A DNA stretch of 35,478 nucleotides from Halothiobacillus sp. 35-54-62 (GCA_002281295.1 NCFS01000019.1:1-35478), one strand, 5' to 3'. Positions 1 through 8,572 are shown, counted from the first letter of the stretch. Notes: generated by a model not told the origin, from the letters alone. Made by a program: numbers and translations.

Positions 1-99
1 TGTCCGCTAAGTCGTAGGGTGCGCCATGCGCACCATTTGGCCCATCGGTGCGCATGGCGCACCCTACGGTTTCATGGATTATTCGTGCCGAATCAATAG
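1..99. repeat. Palindromic repeat, copy 1 (inverted mate at 31826-31924)
   Basis: A perfect 22-bp inverted repeat (arms 13-34 and 47-68) surrounds a 12-nt loop (35-46). The reverse complement of 31826-31924 matches this whole 99-bp stretch without gaps and with two differences (positions 3 and 87), so the repeat unit is larger than the hairpin and probably starts before the window. Arms of the GTAGGGTGCGC type are a common kind of dispersed REP-like palindrome in proteobacteria. No transposase gene is nearby. Its function is unknown; it could act as a bidirectional terminator or a recombination site. Confidence 0.9.
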
Positions 100-100
100 T

Positions 101-137
101 AATCTTCCCAAGACAATCTTCCCAAGACAATCTTCCC
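101..137. repeat. 14-bp tandem repeat next to palindrome copy 1
   Basis: The unit AATCTTCCCAAGAC occurs at 101-114 and 115-128, followed by a partial third unit from 129 to 137. It begins immediately after the dispersed palindromic repeat ends. The second palindrome copy at the far end of the window is also flanked by short tandem duplications. No coding role is seen. Confidence 0.85.
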
Positions 138-185
138 TGGTAAGATTCCCTGGGTGATTTTTGGAGGAGAGGGTTTGCCCCCTAA

Positions 186-215
186 AATAAAGCCCCCAGT
201 TATGGGGGCTTTATT
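186..215 (-). terminator. Rho-independent terminator of the Tim44-like gene
   Basis: A perfect 12-bp stem (186-197 with 204-215) with the core GCCCCC/GGGGGC and a 6-nt loop lies 45 nt beyond the stop codon of the minus-strand gene ending at 260. Read on the minus strand, the 3' arm ends in TTTATT and runs into TTTTAG. The symmetric A/T-rich ends could let it work in both directions. Confidence 0.8.
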
Positions 216-259
216 GTTTAGATTAACCCACCGCAAAGTGGATTTTATCGTGGCGTGCG

Positions 260-1180
260 TTAGTGAATTACTTGGTTGTATTGCTGAATACCTGATATCA
301 ACCAGTCGCCTTGGGCGGTATCTGCGGCGTGACGAACATGCCAGATTTCTGCAATGGCTTCGGGTTGGCCATAGTTTTCACGCACTTGTCCTTGGAAAAG
401 GACGGAGGCTACAACAAAATTTTGCTCCCGACTTAAATCCAATAGTTGGGCATCAAGGTTTTGCACATCGGTAACGTTATTCTCGTTGCCAATACGGGCG
501 CGTTCAGCCGCAAGCTCTGTAAATAACTCAGGGGTGAAATATTCCCGCATGGCGTTTAATTCATTGCTATCCCAATGTTTTTGCAGATTGGTGAAGTGGT
601 TTTTCGCCCCTTGCACGAAACTTTGCTCGTCAAACCATTGGGGCTCATCGGTCAATACGGCGGGAGATGAGCGCATAAAGGCATCGGGTGAATACCCTGT
701 TGTGTTTGCCGTTTGCGCATTCATTCGCCCTGAGTTTGCACCGATGGGGTTCGTATCGGGTGCGCCTGCGGTGGCGTAGGGGCTGCTGGCCGGTGTGGCA
801 GGCTTGCGCAGGGCGCGGAATATGAGGAAGGCACCGATGGCAAAGGCAACAATCAGCAAGAAGTCCATGGGTTTTAAGCCATCAAATGCGCCGCCAAAGA
901 ACATCGCCGCTAAAAGCCCACCGGCAGCCAAGCCCGCTAAGGGGCCTAGCCATTTACTGGCACCGCCAGCGGTGGCGGGTGCCGCTGCCGCTGCCGCTGT
1001 GCGACCGGGGTTGGCTGCTGCGGGTGGGGTTGCCTCACGGCTGAAGCTTTGTTTTTGTTGACCCATACTGCCGCCTGAGCCGATGCGTTTGGCTTCGGCG
1101 GTTTGCAGGCCTAAAGCAAAGAGTAAACCGAGGCTCATGAGCGCCACCGTAAATAAGACCGTGATTTTTTTGGTGAACAT
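260..1180 (-). CDS. Tim44-like domain membrane protein
   Basis: A 306-residue protein of the bacterial Tim44-like family. Residues 1-30 form a signal peptide or membrane anchor ending in AEAKRIGSGGSMG, a family hallmark. An Ala/Gly/Pro-rich linker follows, partly encoded by alternating GCC/GCT repeats, then a hydrophobic stretch (about 75-125, GGLLAAMFFGG to FLIFRAL) and the Tim44-like fold (about 180-306). Mitochondrial Tim44 links the import motor to the membrane; the bacterial proteins have no firmly established role and are often described as putative transport-associated proteins. The ATG at 1180 has a modest AGGA site upstream. The gene is divergent from sohB across 217 bp and ends before a strong terminator. 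The family call is secure; the function is not known. Confidence 0.85.
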   Translation of the reverse strand: MFTKKITVLFTVALMSLGLLFALGLQTAEAKRIGSGGSMGQQKQSFSREATPPAAANPGRTAAAAAAPATAGGASKWLGPLAGLAAGGLLAAMFFGGAFDGLKPMDFLLIVAFAIGAFLIFRALRKPATPASSPYATAGAPDTNPIGANSGRMNAQTANTTGYSPDAFMRSSPAVLTDEPQWFDEQSFVQGAKNHFTNLQKHWDSNELNAMREYFTPELFTELAAERARIGNENNVTDVQNLDAQLLDLSREQNFVVASVLFQGQVRENYGQPEAIAEIWHVRHAADTAQGDWLISGIQQYNQVIH

Positions 1181-1397
1181 TTAAAGGATCCTGCGCAAAT
1201 TAAGGAATAAGCATTCTAGGGCTTGAGTAAAATGGTTGCACGCTAAAGCGTTAACTTTCAAATAGGTTATGTATTTAATTTATAAGGATCATAGTCGGCC
1301 GTGGGTTTGTTGGGCTGCTTAAAAACAATCTGTGGGGAATGTTTTTGTCTGTTTATACTCAACAGGATGAATTATTTCGCTTGAACATGAGGAACGT

Positions 1398-2441
1398 ATG
1401 GAATTTTTGACAAATTATGGTTTGTTTTTAGCAAAAACGCTGACCGTCGTTGTGGCGGTGTTGGTGGTTGTGGGTGGCATTATTGCGCTCCGGTTGCGGC
1501 AGCGGGATGGCGCGGCGGGGCGTTTTAAAATCATCGAGCTTAATGCGCAGTATCGAGATAACCGAGCCCAGCTTGAACAAGCGATTTTGCCGCCCAAGCA
1601 ATGGCGCACGCAACAAAAATTACGCGAAAAAGAGAATAAGCAAGCCGAAAAACAGCCAAGTGATGCGGTGTTACGCACGTTTGTTTTGCGTTTTACCGGT
1701 GATATGCGTGCGAGCCAAGTGGCAAGTTTGCGTGAAGAGATTTCGACGATTTTGTCTGTTGCGCGCCCAGCGCAGGATGAGGTGATGGTTTGTCTTGAAA
1801 GTGGAGGCGGGCTTGTTACCGCGTATGGCTTGGCGGCGGCGCAGTTGGCGCGGGTGCGGGCGGCGGGAATTAAGCTCACCGTTACGATTGATAAGGTGGC
1901 GGCGAGCGGTGGCTACATGATGGCGGCGGTGGCCGATCATATTGTGGCAGCGCCTTTTGCCATTGTGGGTTCGATTGGGGTGGTGGCGCAAATCCCCAAT
2001 ATCCATCGCTTATTGCAGCGTAATGAGGTGGATATTGAGCTGCTCACGGCGGGGCAATATAAGCGCACGTTAACGATCTTGGGTGAAAATACGGATGAGG
2101 GGCGTGAGAAATTTCAAGCGCAATTGAATGATACGCATGATTTATTCAAAAACTTTTTGCAGGAATATCGACCCAATTTAGATTTATCGATGGTGGCGAC
2201 GGGGGAATATTGGTTCGGCACCACGGCGTTAGCCTTAGGGTTAATTGATGAGCTTTCAACCAGTGATGCGTGGATTGAAGCGCAGTTTGCCGAGCGTCGG
2301 GTGATTGACGTGCGCAAGATGCCGGTGCAAAGTTTAGCCAAGCGTTTGCGCGGCTCGATGGAGCAGAGTGTTCAGCGCGTGTTGACGCGGTTATTTGATC
2401 AAGTGCGTCAAAAATCCCTCGATCCGCAAGAGCGCTTATAA
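1398..2441 (+). CDS. sohB: Inner-membrane serine peptidase SohB
   Basis: A 347-residue peptidase of family S49 (protease IV/SohB). An N-terminal transmembrane helix (about 8-32) is followed by a charged region and the S49 core. The nucleophile is Ser170 in VAASGGYMM and the general base is Lys222 in AGQYKRTLT, giving the Ser-Lys dyad of the family. The oxyanion-side motif CLESGGG (132-138) and the GSIGV motif are also present. E. coli SohB is about 349 residues, so this is full length. The ATG at 1398 is preceded by GAGGAA. The role is presumably proteolysis of membrane or signal peptide substrates at the inner membrane. The DUF2789 gene follows after 42 bp. Confidence 0.95.
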   Translation: MEFLTNYGLFLAKTLTVVVAVLVVVGGIIALRLRQRDGAAGRFKIIELNAQYRDNRAQLEQAILPPKQWRTQQKLREKENKQAEKQPSDAVLRTFVLRFTGDMRASQVASLREEISTILSVARPAQDEVMVCLESGGGLVTAYGLAAAQLARVRAAGIKLTVTIDKVAASGGYMMAAVADHIVAAPFAIVGSIGVVAQIPNIHRLLQRNEVDIELLTAGQYKRTLTILGENTDEGREKFQAQLNDTHDLFKNFLQEYRPNLDLSMVATGEYWFGTTALALGLIDELSTSDAWIEAQFAERRVIDVRKMPVQSLAKRLRGSMEQSVQRVLTRLFDQVRQKSLDPQERL

Positions 2442-2483
2442 AAGCCCCGGCTTAAACCCTTTGTAACTGCTCAGGAGACCGTC

Positions 2484-2714
2484 ATGGATGCTGTTTTTCA
2501 CCCTTTGGCTGATTTGTTTGCCCAACTCGGATTACCCAATACCCCGGTTGAAATTGATGCGTTTATCGCGCAACACCCCCTCGTCCCTGCGATTGCGTTG
2601 GTTGATGCGCCTTTTTGGTCTACCGCGCAAGCGCAATTTCTAAGAGAGTCGATCGATCAGGATGCGGATTGGGCTGAGGCCGTCGATCATTTAGATGCGC
2701 GGCTGCGACAATAA
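2484..2714 (+). CDS. DUF2789 family small protein
   Basis: A 76-residue cytosolic protein matching DUF2789: an LADLFAQLGLP start, a central IDAFIAQHPL, and DAPFWSTAQAQFLRESIDQDADWAEAVDHLDARLR, the family's conserved C-terminal block. The function is unknown in all members I know of. AGGAG lies 7 bp before the ATG. It is 42 bp behind sohB and may be co-transcribed with it. It converges with the chalcone-isomerase-like gene, with 2 bp between the two stop codons and no terminator hairpin visible there. Confidence 0.85.
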   Translation: MDAVFHPLADLFAQLGLPNTPVEIDAFIAQHPLVPAIALVDAPFWSTAQAQFLRESIDQDADWAEAVDHLDARLRQ

Positions 2715-2716
2715 AA

Positions 2717-3346
2717 TTATTGCGTGGCTAAGAGGGCCGTTTTGAGCTTAGGGGATAACGGGGGTTCGCCCAGCCAGATTCCAAAATAGGCTTGCGCTAA
2801 CTCGGCATCGTGGCTCATAAACAGTGATTTGCCGTTGTAGATTAGCTGCAGGGTGGCTTGTTGTGGGCTTGCGCCTTCGTTGGTGGCCGGTTGCCACGTT
2901 AACTCATAGCGATCACCGGGTTTTACATCCTGCATGGCCGCTTGCAGGGCATCAATTTTGGGTTTAAGCCGTGCACGCGCCGCGCCGGTGTATTGCTCAT
3001 CGAGCGCTTTCCAGCTGGCTTTAACGATATCTGCAACTGAAACCGCGTGGTGATAGCTTAAAACCAAGGCCTTGGGTGTGGTGGCATTGAGAATAGTGGC
3101 CGCAGGGGTGCGCGCGGGCGCGTAGAGCGCGGCATCGTACACATCAAACCATAGATAAGTGGCGACACCGGTCCCCATTAGCGGTAAATCGCTTTGCCCC
3201 AGTTGGATTTGGGATGCGATTTGCGGCGGTGATGATTGTTCCGCTGCGTTGGATGCGGCTCCACTTAGGAGACTGAGTGCGAGCACGGCAATGCTCGGCA
3301 ACAGGTGATTAAAAGTACGCTGTGGCTGGGGGCTGGTTGGGTGCAT
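2717..3346 (-). CDS. Chalcone isomerase-like periplasmic protein
   Basis: A 209-residue protein with a signal peptide (about 10-35, ending ASNAA) and a chalcone isomerase-like domain, recognisable from MGTGVATYLWFDVYDAALYAP and later SVADIVKASWKAL and GDRYELTW. In bacteria this domain is not linked to flavonoids. It recurs in clusters with CFA-type methyltransferase, DUF1365, DUF3833 and amine oxidase genes, where a fatty-acid or lipid role is likely. The ATG at 3346 has GAGG six bases upstream. A GTG at 3358 overlapping the previous stop codon as GTGA is the alternative start. It is the last gene of the lipid operon. Confidence 0.85.
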   Translation of the reverse strand: MHPTSPQPQRTFNHLLPSIAVLALSLLSGAASNAAEQSSPPQIASQIQLGQSDLPLMGTGVATYLWFDVYDAALYAPARTPAATILNATTPKALVLSYHHAVSVADIVKASWKALDEQYTGAARARLKPKIDALQAAMQDVKPGDRYELTWQPATNEGASPQQATLQLIYNGKSLFMSHDAELAQAYFGIWLGEPPLSPKLKTALLATQ

Positions 3347-3354
3347 GAGGCGCC

Positions 3355-3891
3355 TCACAAATCGGGATCAGTTTTGGTGAAAAACAAGGTGACTTCGCCG
3401 ACGCGAATGCCAAATTTGCTCACATACGCTCGGTTCATCATCACATTGGGCGAGGCGCGGATCATCCAATCATCAAATTTCACATCAATCGTGCTGCCGT
3501 TATAGGGGAGTTTTAAGGTGTAGTGCCAGTTCAGCGCTTGCCCGACTTCGTGCCCATGCGCTATGCCGACAATATCGCCGGCTTTGCCGATATAGCGGTC
3601 TTTGCCATCGCGGGTGATGTGCCATACGCGCTCGCCGGTTTCGCCATCGTTGTACTTGAACTGCTCGTTGAGCACGAATTCATCGCCCACTTGCTTGCCT
3701 GTGATATGCACTTTGAAGATGCGTTTAATCTCGCCGCCGCGTGATTGGAACATGCCGTAGGCATAGGTATTGCCCGCGAAATATTCTTCGAGATTGAACT
3801 GGGGTTGGGTTCCTTGGAATTGATTGAGATTCAAGCCGGCGCACCCCGTGAGTGAAAAAATAATGAGAGTTAATAAGAGCAGACGGTTCAT
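3355..3891 (-). CDS. DUF3833 lipoprotein
   Basis: A 178-residue predicted lipoprotein: signal MNRLLLLTLIIFSLTGC with a lipobox (LTGC, lipidated Cys17) followed by a DUF3833-type domain (DEFVLNEQFKYNDGETGERVWHI, ANVMMNRAYVSKFG-like C-terminal block). The open frame continues upstream to 4068, but that part lies inside the MFS gene, and the ATG at 3891 has GAGGT at proper spacing, so the short form is right. The start is 4 nt after the stop of the MFS gene. DUF3833 is biochemically uncharacterised; its constant company is the CFA/amine oxidase cluster, suggesting a role in handling modified fatty acids at the envelope. Confidence 0.85.
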   Translation of the reverse strand: MNRLLLLTLIIFSLTGCAGLNLNQFQGTQPQFNLEEYFAGNTYAYGMFQSRGGEIKRIFKVHITGKQVGDEFVLNEQFKYNDGETGERVWHITRDGKDRYIGKAGDIVGIAHGHEVGQALNWHYTLKLPYNGSTIDVKFDDWMIRASPNVMMNRAYVSKFGIRVGEVTLFFTKTDPDL

Positions 3892-3895
3892 AGGC

Positions 3896-5209
3896 TTACC
3901 TCGTTGATAGGGGCGTGGGTTGTGGTGAATCGGTATCGGTGAGTTGATTAAAAATAATCCAAGCGGCCAGTAGCTTGAACAGTACTGGTAAACCGCCATA
4001 AATCCAGCCCAGCACGAGGGTATCGTGCGGGCTGTTTGGCGCGTGGCCGGCTGGGTAACCGGCCGCACTCAATAGGCCAAATCCCAAACCCACGGCAATC
4101 GCAAGCGCGAGTTTGGTTGTAAGACCAAATAAGCCAAAAAATAACCCCGTGCGATCGCCTCTGCCGGCGTTTGCATCACGGCTGGCTAAATCCCCCTGAA
4201 TGGCGGCGGGTAGCGCCATATCCGCCCCGAGACTTAAGCCTGTGATGACACAAATAATGCCAAATAAGAGGGTGTCGCCGGGGTGTAAAAAAGGCACAAA
4301 GGCGAAGCTGATGGCCGCTAAAGCAACAGAAAAACCCCAAGCACGGCGTTTACCGATGTGGTGGGCGATATAGGTCCAAAATGGCAGCGCCAAAATGCCC
4401 GCGCCAAAATACAAGAGCATGAGTGTGCCCAAGCTTGCGGCAGCGCCTAAGCGGTCGGTAATAAATAAAATAAACAAGGCGGCCGGAATACCATTGGCGA
4501 GGTTGTTTAAGAAAAAACTAAGCAGCAAGGTGCGCAGCGGTTTGTTCGCCCATAGCAAGGGCAAACCCGAGGTAAGTGCAGTGGGGGGGCGCCGATTTGG
4601 GCGTTCGGGGACGGTGAGAAACAATAAAATTAAAGCCAGGGGCAGGCTGAGGGCGACAACCCAAAAAACAGCCGAAAGCAGGGCGGAGGGCTCGCTGCTG
4701 CCAAGTATGAGCGGCAAGGCGGCGGCGAGAATCACGCCCAGCAAGCCGGCGCCTTCTCGCGTTGCTGAAAGGCGGGTTCGGCCATGGGGGGTGGGATCGG
4801 CTTCTGCCCCTAGGCTTAGGTAAGGCAGGCTGATGAGTGTCCAGCCCAAAAACGCTAAGAAAGCCCAAAAATAGAGATAGCTTAAGCCGACGCCGGCTTG
4901 GGGCTGCATTAAATAAGCCAGTGAGATGATGAAGATGGGTAAGCCTGCGGCGATGAGGGTTTTGCGCCGATACCGGCCGGGTATTAAATCGGCGTAATAG
5001 CCCACAATGGGGTCGAGGATGACATCCCATAAACGGCTCAGCATGAGTGCCAAGCCGACCGCGCCGAGCCCCAGCCCCAATTGATTGGCGTAAAACGGGG
5101 GCAGGTACACATATAACGGAATACCCATGAGCGCTAAAGGCAGGCCAGCCAAGCCGTAGGCAAGCATCCGAGTGGGCGCGAGATTGCGCCCCGTGGGGGT
5201 GATGGTCAC
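3896..5209 (-). CDS. MFS/GPH-type transporter
   Basis: A 437-residue integral membrane protein with about 12 hydrophobic segments. The N-terminal half resembles the glycoside-pentoside-hexuronide (MelB-like) branch of the major facilitator superfamily: AYGLAGLPLALMGIPLYVYLPPFYA, then SRLWDVILDPIVGYYADLIPGRYRRK, where the conserved Asp of the helix 2-3 loop region is visible. The start is GTG; GTGA overlaps the stop of the CFA gene by 4 nt, implying translational coupling. The substrate cannot be read from the sequence. Operon context (CFA-type methyltransferase, DUF3833 lipoprotein, chalcone-isomerase-like protein) favours a lipid-related or small organic substrate over a sugar. Confidence 0.85.
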   Translation of the reverse strand: MTITPTGRNLAPTRMLAYGLAGLPLALMGIPLYVYLPPFYANQLGLGLGAVGLALMLSRLWDVILDPIVGYYADLIPGRYRRKTLIAAGLPIFIISLAYLMQPQAGVGLSYLYFWAFLAFLGWTLISLPYLSLGAEADPTPHGRTRLSATREGAGLLGVILAAALPLILGSSEPSALLSAVFWVVALSLPLALILLFLTVPERPNRRPPTALTSGLPLLWANKPLRTLLLSFFLNNLANGIPAALFILFITDRLGAAASLGTLMLLYFGAGILALPFWTYIAHHIGKRRAWGFSVALAAISFAFVPFLHPGDTLLFGIICVITGLSLGADMALPAAIQGDLASRDANAGRGDRTGLFFGLFGLTTKLALAIAVGLGFGLLSAAGYPAGHAPNSPHDTLVLGWIYGGLPVLFKLLAAWIIFNQLTDTDSPQPTPLSTR

Positions 5210-6471
5210 GTTTGAGCCTGTTTAGCGATGGCCAGTGGGGCTTTGGCCAGTGGGGCTTTTTCTAGGATGACTTGTGCCACGTTGATGTGGCCGGCCAGAA
5301 ACCCCGCTTCACAGTAAGCCAAATAATAGAGCCAGGTTTGGCGGAATTGATGATCGAAGCCTTGAGCTTGCAGCGCTTCAGTTTGCTGGCTGAACGTGTG
5401 CGCCCAGCGATTGAGGGTGCGGGCATAATCGGCGCCCAATAAGGTGACTTCTGTAACCAAAAGCCCGGCTTGTTGCGCTTCGCTGTTAAAGCGTTCAAGC
5501 GTGGGGAGCATGCCGCCGGGGAAAATATAGAGCTGAATAAAATCCGGCTCCTTGCGGTAGTGCTCGAAGGCTTTTTCAGCGATGGTAATCACTTGAATGG
5601 CCGCCCGCCCGCCGGGTTTTAGGCGGTTGTATACGGTTTGAAAATAGGTGGGCCAATAGCGCTCGCCGACCGCTTCAAACATCTCAATGGAGACAATATG
5701 ATCAAACTGGCCGGTTTGATCGCGGTAATCGGTGAGATGAAATTGGGCAAGCTCACTTAAATTAGCATCATAGATGCGCTGGGTGGCGTAGGCCTGTTGC
5801 TCGGTTGAAAGCGTAATGCCGGTGACATTCAAGCCCTCTTTGGCCGCCGTTTCTGCAAAACCGCCCCAGCCACAACCAATTTCTAAAATATGATCACCAG
5901 GCTTGGCGTTCAGCCGCGCGAGCAACCGGTGGTTTTTACGCGCTTGTGCCTCTTCCAGCGGTTCATCGGGGGCGCTGAACACGGCGGCAGAATAGGTCAT
6001 GCTGCGATCAAGCCAGAGCGCGTAAAAATCATTGCCCAAATCATAGTGCGCCGAAATGTTGCGTCGGCTGCCGCGTTTGTGATTGGCGCGCAGGGCGTGT
6101 TGCACACGGTGCAGGAGCCGCGCCCAAAATCCGGCGCGTAACTCATCATGCAAACTATCGAAGTTGCGCGCACCAATTTCCAGCAGCCGGCTTAAGTTGT
6201 CGGTCGAGAAATCGCCTTGGATATAGCCTTCTGCGATGCCAATATCGCCGAGCCGTGCGAGCCGGCTAAATAAGCGCGCGGGGTGATGCAGCCGCCATTG
6301 CGCACTGAGCTCGGTGTGGCTGCTGCCGCAAAATACGCGCTCATACCCTTCGTCGGTTATCACGCGAATTTGCCCCACGCGCAAGGAATCCAGCAAAGTT
6401 TCTACCCAACGTGCGGTGAGCGGCAGCGCAAACGCATCTGATTTTAGGGTTTTGGTTTGACTGAGGGGCAT
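5206..6471 (-). CDS. cfa: CFA-type fatty acyl methyltransferase (CFA synthase or UfaM-like)
   Basis: A 421-residue SAM-dependent methyltransferase of the cyclopropane fatty acid synthase family. NISAHYDLGNDFYALWLD (138-155) is the family signature, LEIGCGWGG (196-204) binds SAM, EMFEAVG (263-269) matches the bicarbonate-site region, FPGGM lies near 313, and AYCEAGF carries the conserved Cys387. E. coli Cfa is of similar length. Family members either make cyclopropane rings or, as UfaM in Rhodobacter and Pseudomonas, methylate unsaturated acyl chains on the way to furan fatty acids. The amine oxidase, DUF1365 and chalcone-isomerase neighbours favour the second option. The start has AGGAGA and overlaps DUF1365 by 28 nt. 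A 15-bp tandem duplication (5230-5259) encodes KAPLA twice at the C terminus. Confidence 0.93.
   Translation of the reverse strand: MPLSQTKTLKSDAFALPLTARWVETLLDSLRVGQIRVITDEGYERVFCGSSHTELSAQWRLHHPARLFSRLARLGDIGIAEGYIQGDFSTDNLSRLLEIGARNFDSLHDELRAGFWARLLHRVQHALRANHKRGSRRNISAHYDLGNDFYALWLDRSMTYSAAVFSAPDEPLEEAQARKNHRLLARLNAKPGDHILEIGCGWGGFAETAAKEGLNVTGITLSTEQQAYATQRIYDANLSELAQFHLTDYRDQTGQFDHIVSIEMFEAVGERYWPTYFQTVYNRLKPGGRAAIQVITIAEKAFEHYRKEPDFIQLYIFPGGMLPTLERFNSEAQQAGLLVTEVTLLGADYARTLNRWAHTFSQQTEALQAQGFDHQFRQTWLYYLAYCEAGFLAGHINVAQVILEKAPLAKAPLAIAKQAQT
5230..5259. repeat. 15-bp tandem duplication in the CFA gene
   Basis: The unit GGCCAGTGGGGCTTT is repeated exactly at 5230-5244 and 5245-5259, in frame near the 3' end of the minus-strand CFA-type gene. 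It adds five residues to the C-terminal tail, after the conserved domain. Confidence 0.85.
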
Positions 6472-7259
6472 GAGCTGATCTCCTGTGCGGGTTTGGGCGG
6501 GGCGGTGTGAAATACACCGCCTTTAAGCCAAATTTTGAGTGCCTGCCAATGGATTAGGCCAATCACTTTGAAAGTTAAAAACGGGATGCGCAGGGCTTCA
6601 CGCCATAAGCTGGCATTGCTTAAGATGCCCCGATGGGCGTTGTGGGTGGCTATGAGCGTGAGCTCTTCCCCTTCGTCGCCGAGGCGGGTTTCGCGAATTG
6701 ACACGCTCAAACGTGAGTTGGGCTGTTCGGTGGGGCGAGTGATGCGAAAGTGATAGCGCATGTTCATATCTAAAAATGGCGAGACATGGAACACCTTGTC
6801 GGCTTGAGCCGTAAACGGGGTGGCGAGCGGGGCGCCTTGATCGTGGAGCAGGTAGTGATGGCATTCACCGAAGGTATTGCTCACCTCGCAATTTACTGCC
6901 ACCAATTCATCGGCCGCGTTAAAGCAATACCAAACATTGAGCGGGTTGAATTGATAGCCCAGCACGCGGGGATAGGTGTTAATCAGCACGCGGCCCTCGG
7001 TGATATCGATGCCGACCGCGATGCAGGCTTGGTTGATCCAATCCCTTAAATTAACGCCGGCTTGGCGCGCGCCTAAATCGCGCTCGTTAATCGAAAACAA
7101 GTTAAAGCGATTGGCAGATAACCAGCGTGATTGGGGAAAGTCGGCTGAAAAGTCATCTAAATCAGCCAATAAGCTAAACACGCGGTATTCAAAGCGATAA
7201 GCCGGTCCGCGCATTCGCTGATGCATGACTTTGCCAATATATAAACCGGTCGTGTTCAT
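6444..7259 (-). CDS. DUF1365 family protein
   Basis: A 271-residue protein of the DUF1365 family: GKVMHQRMRGPAYRFEYRVFSLLADLDD at the N terminus, INTYPRVLGYQFNPLNVWYCF in the middle, and KVFHVSPFLDMNMRYHFRI, all strongly conserved in the family. No enzymatic activity is firmly established, but DUF1365 almost always sits between a flavin amine oxidase gene and a CFA-type methyltransferase gene, as here, and is presumed to act in the same fatty-acid modification. The ATG at 7259 overlaps the amine oxidase stop as ATGA; a TTG at 7274 also opens the frame but lacks that coupling. The 3' end overlaps the CFA gene by 28 nt. Confidence 0.9.
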   Translation of the reverse strand: MNTTGLYIGKVMHQRMRGPAYRFEYRVFSLLADLDDFSADFPQSRWLSANRFNLFSINERDLGARQAGVNLRDWINQACIAVGIDITEGRVLINTYPRVLGYQFNPLNVWYCFNAADELVAVNCEVSNTFGECHHYLLHDQGAPLATPFTAQADKVFHVSPFLDMNMRYHFRITRPTEQPNSRLSVSIRETRLGDEGEELTLIATHNAHRGILSNASLWREALRIPFLTFKVIGLIHWQALKIWLKGGVFHTAPPKPAQEISSCPSVKPKP

Positions 7260-8572
7260 GCGGGGGTAACCCAAGGCGGCGTAATGCCGAATTTTGCCGC
7301 CACATTGACCGCAGAGTGCAAACCATCTTCATGAAAGCCAAAGCCTGTCCAAGCGCCCGCGTAATAACACCGCCGATGGCCTTGCAAGCCCGGCAACGCC
7401 GCTTGGGCGGCATGGGTGTGCGCATCAAATACGGGGTGGTGGTAGGTCATGCGTTGCCGGGTGAGTTCCGGTCGAGGCGGGCTAAATGGATTTAAGGTCA
7501 CGAGCCACGGCGTGGGGGTGGCTAAGTTTTGCAGGTGATTCATCCAATAAGTCACAGCCACCGCACGCGTTTGGGCTGTTTGCGCGCGGCCTAAATAATT
7601 CCAGCTTGACCAAACCTTGCGCCGTTTCGGCATTAAATTAAGATCATGATGTAAGTAGACGGTGTTTTCTTGAAAGTGAAAGGCGCCTAAGGTTTCTTGT
7701 TCGCGCGCATCGGGCTCATCCAGCAGGGCGAGGGTTTCATCGGCGTGGCTGGCAAATACGCAGGCGTCAAACGCTTGATTTATTTGCGGCAGAAAAACCC
7801 CATCCTCGCGCCGAATCACTTGGGTTATGGGGGAATTGATCACCGCTCTAAACCGATTACTTTGGCGCAAAGCATCGACATAGCGGTTCGATCCGCCTTG
7901 AATGGTTTCCCATTGGGGGCGATCTTGCACGTTCAAAAGGCCGTGGTTTTCAAAGAATTGCAAAAAGCTTAACGCAGGGAAGTTCAGCATGATTTGTGGC
8001 GGGCAAGACCAAATCGCGGCAGCCATCGGTAACAAATAATCTTCCCGAAGACCAGCACCTAATTTGAGCCGATCAAGAAAATCACCGAGCGATTCTGCCC
8101 TAGCAGCAGGCGTTGCATCGAGCTTGGCCTGAATAAGCGCCGCTTTGCCTGCTCGGTTGAAGCGCAAAATATCGCGCACCATGGTTAAAAATCGGGGGCG
8201 TAACAAATTACTTTTTTGCGCAAAGAGCGTGCGCAAATCACGGCCGCCATATTCCCTACGCCCTTGATCTAAGCTCACACCAAATGACATTTCGGTCGGC
8301 TGTGTGGGGATGTTCAAGTGCGCAAGTAAGCCGGTTAAATGCGGGTAATTGGGGCGATTAAACACGATAAAACCCGTATCGACGGCAATGGTTTGCGCCG
8401 CATCAATCAGGGTGTGGGTATGGGTGTGCCCGCCTAAATAGCTATTTTTCTCAAACAAAGTCACCTCGTGCTGATCGCCCAGCAGCCACGCGGTCGCTAA
8501 ACCGGCAATGCCCGAGCCAATCACAGCAATTTTTAATGGATTTATATTCGGAAGGACGGTTGGGCTTGTCAT
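7256..8572 (-). CDS. FAD-dependent amine oxidase-family protein
   Basis: A 438-residue flavoprotein. The N-terminal dinucleotide fold IAVIGSGIAGLATAWLL (about 15-31) is followed by FEKNSYLGGHTHT, the second FAD-contact motif, and the C-terminal YYAGAWTGFGFHEDGL closes the FAD site as in the amine oxidase/phytoene-desaturase-like superfamily. FAD proteins beside DUF1365 and CFA-type methyltransferases include enzymes of furan fatty acid biosynthesis (a desaturation step on methylated acyl chains); I infer a related role. It is the first gene of the six-gene minus-strand operon. The 5' leader is about 90-100 nt if the promoter within the repeat array at 8665-8704 is used. No strong Shine-Dalgarno sequence precedes the ATG. 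Confidence 0.88.
   Translation of the reverse strand: MTSPTVLPNINPLKIAVIGSGIAGLATAWLLGDQHEVTLFEKNSYLGGHTHTHTLIDAAQTIAVDTGFIVFNRPNYPHLTGLLAHLNIPTQPTEMSFGVSLDQGRREYGGRDLRTLFAQKSNLLRPRFLTMVRDILRFNRAGKAALIQAKLDATPAARAESLGDFLDRLKLGAGLREDYLLPMAAAIWSCPPQIMLNFPALSFLQFFENHGLLNVQDRPQWETIQGGSNRYVDALRQSNRFRAVINSPITQVIRREDGVFLPQINQAFDACVFASHADETLALLDEPDAREQETLGAFHFQENTVYLHHDLNLMPKRRKVWSSWNYLGRAQTAQTRAVAVTYWMNHLQNLATPTPWLVTLNPFSPPRPELTRQRMTYHHPVFDAHTHAAQAALPGLQGHRRCYYAGAWTGFGFHEDGLHSAVNVAAKFGITPPWVTPA

Noticed and set aside
795..1061. Plus-strand open frame opposite the Tim44-like gene, and similar antisense frames elsewhere
   Set aside because: They are antisense shadows produced by GC-rich codon bias in the real genes and show no ribosome-binding sites or domains.
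3892..4068. 59-residue N-terminal extension of the DUF3833 protein
   Set aside because: It lies within the MFS gene and would hide the lipoprotein signal; the ATG at 3891 has a good ribosome-binding site and an intact lipobox.
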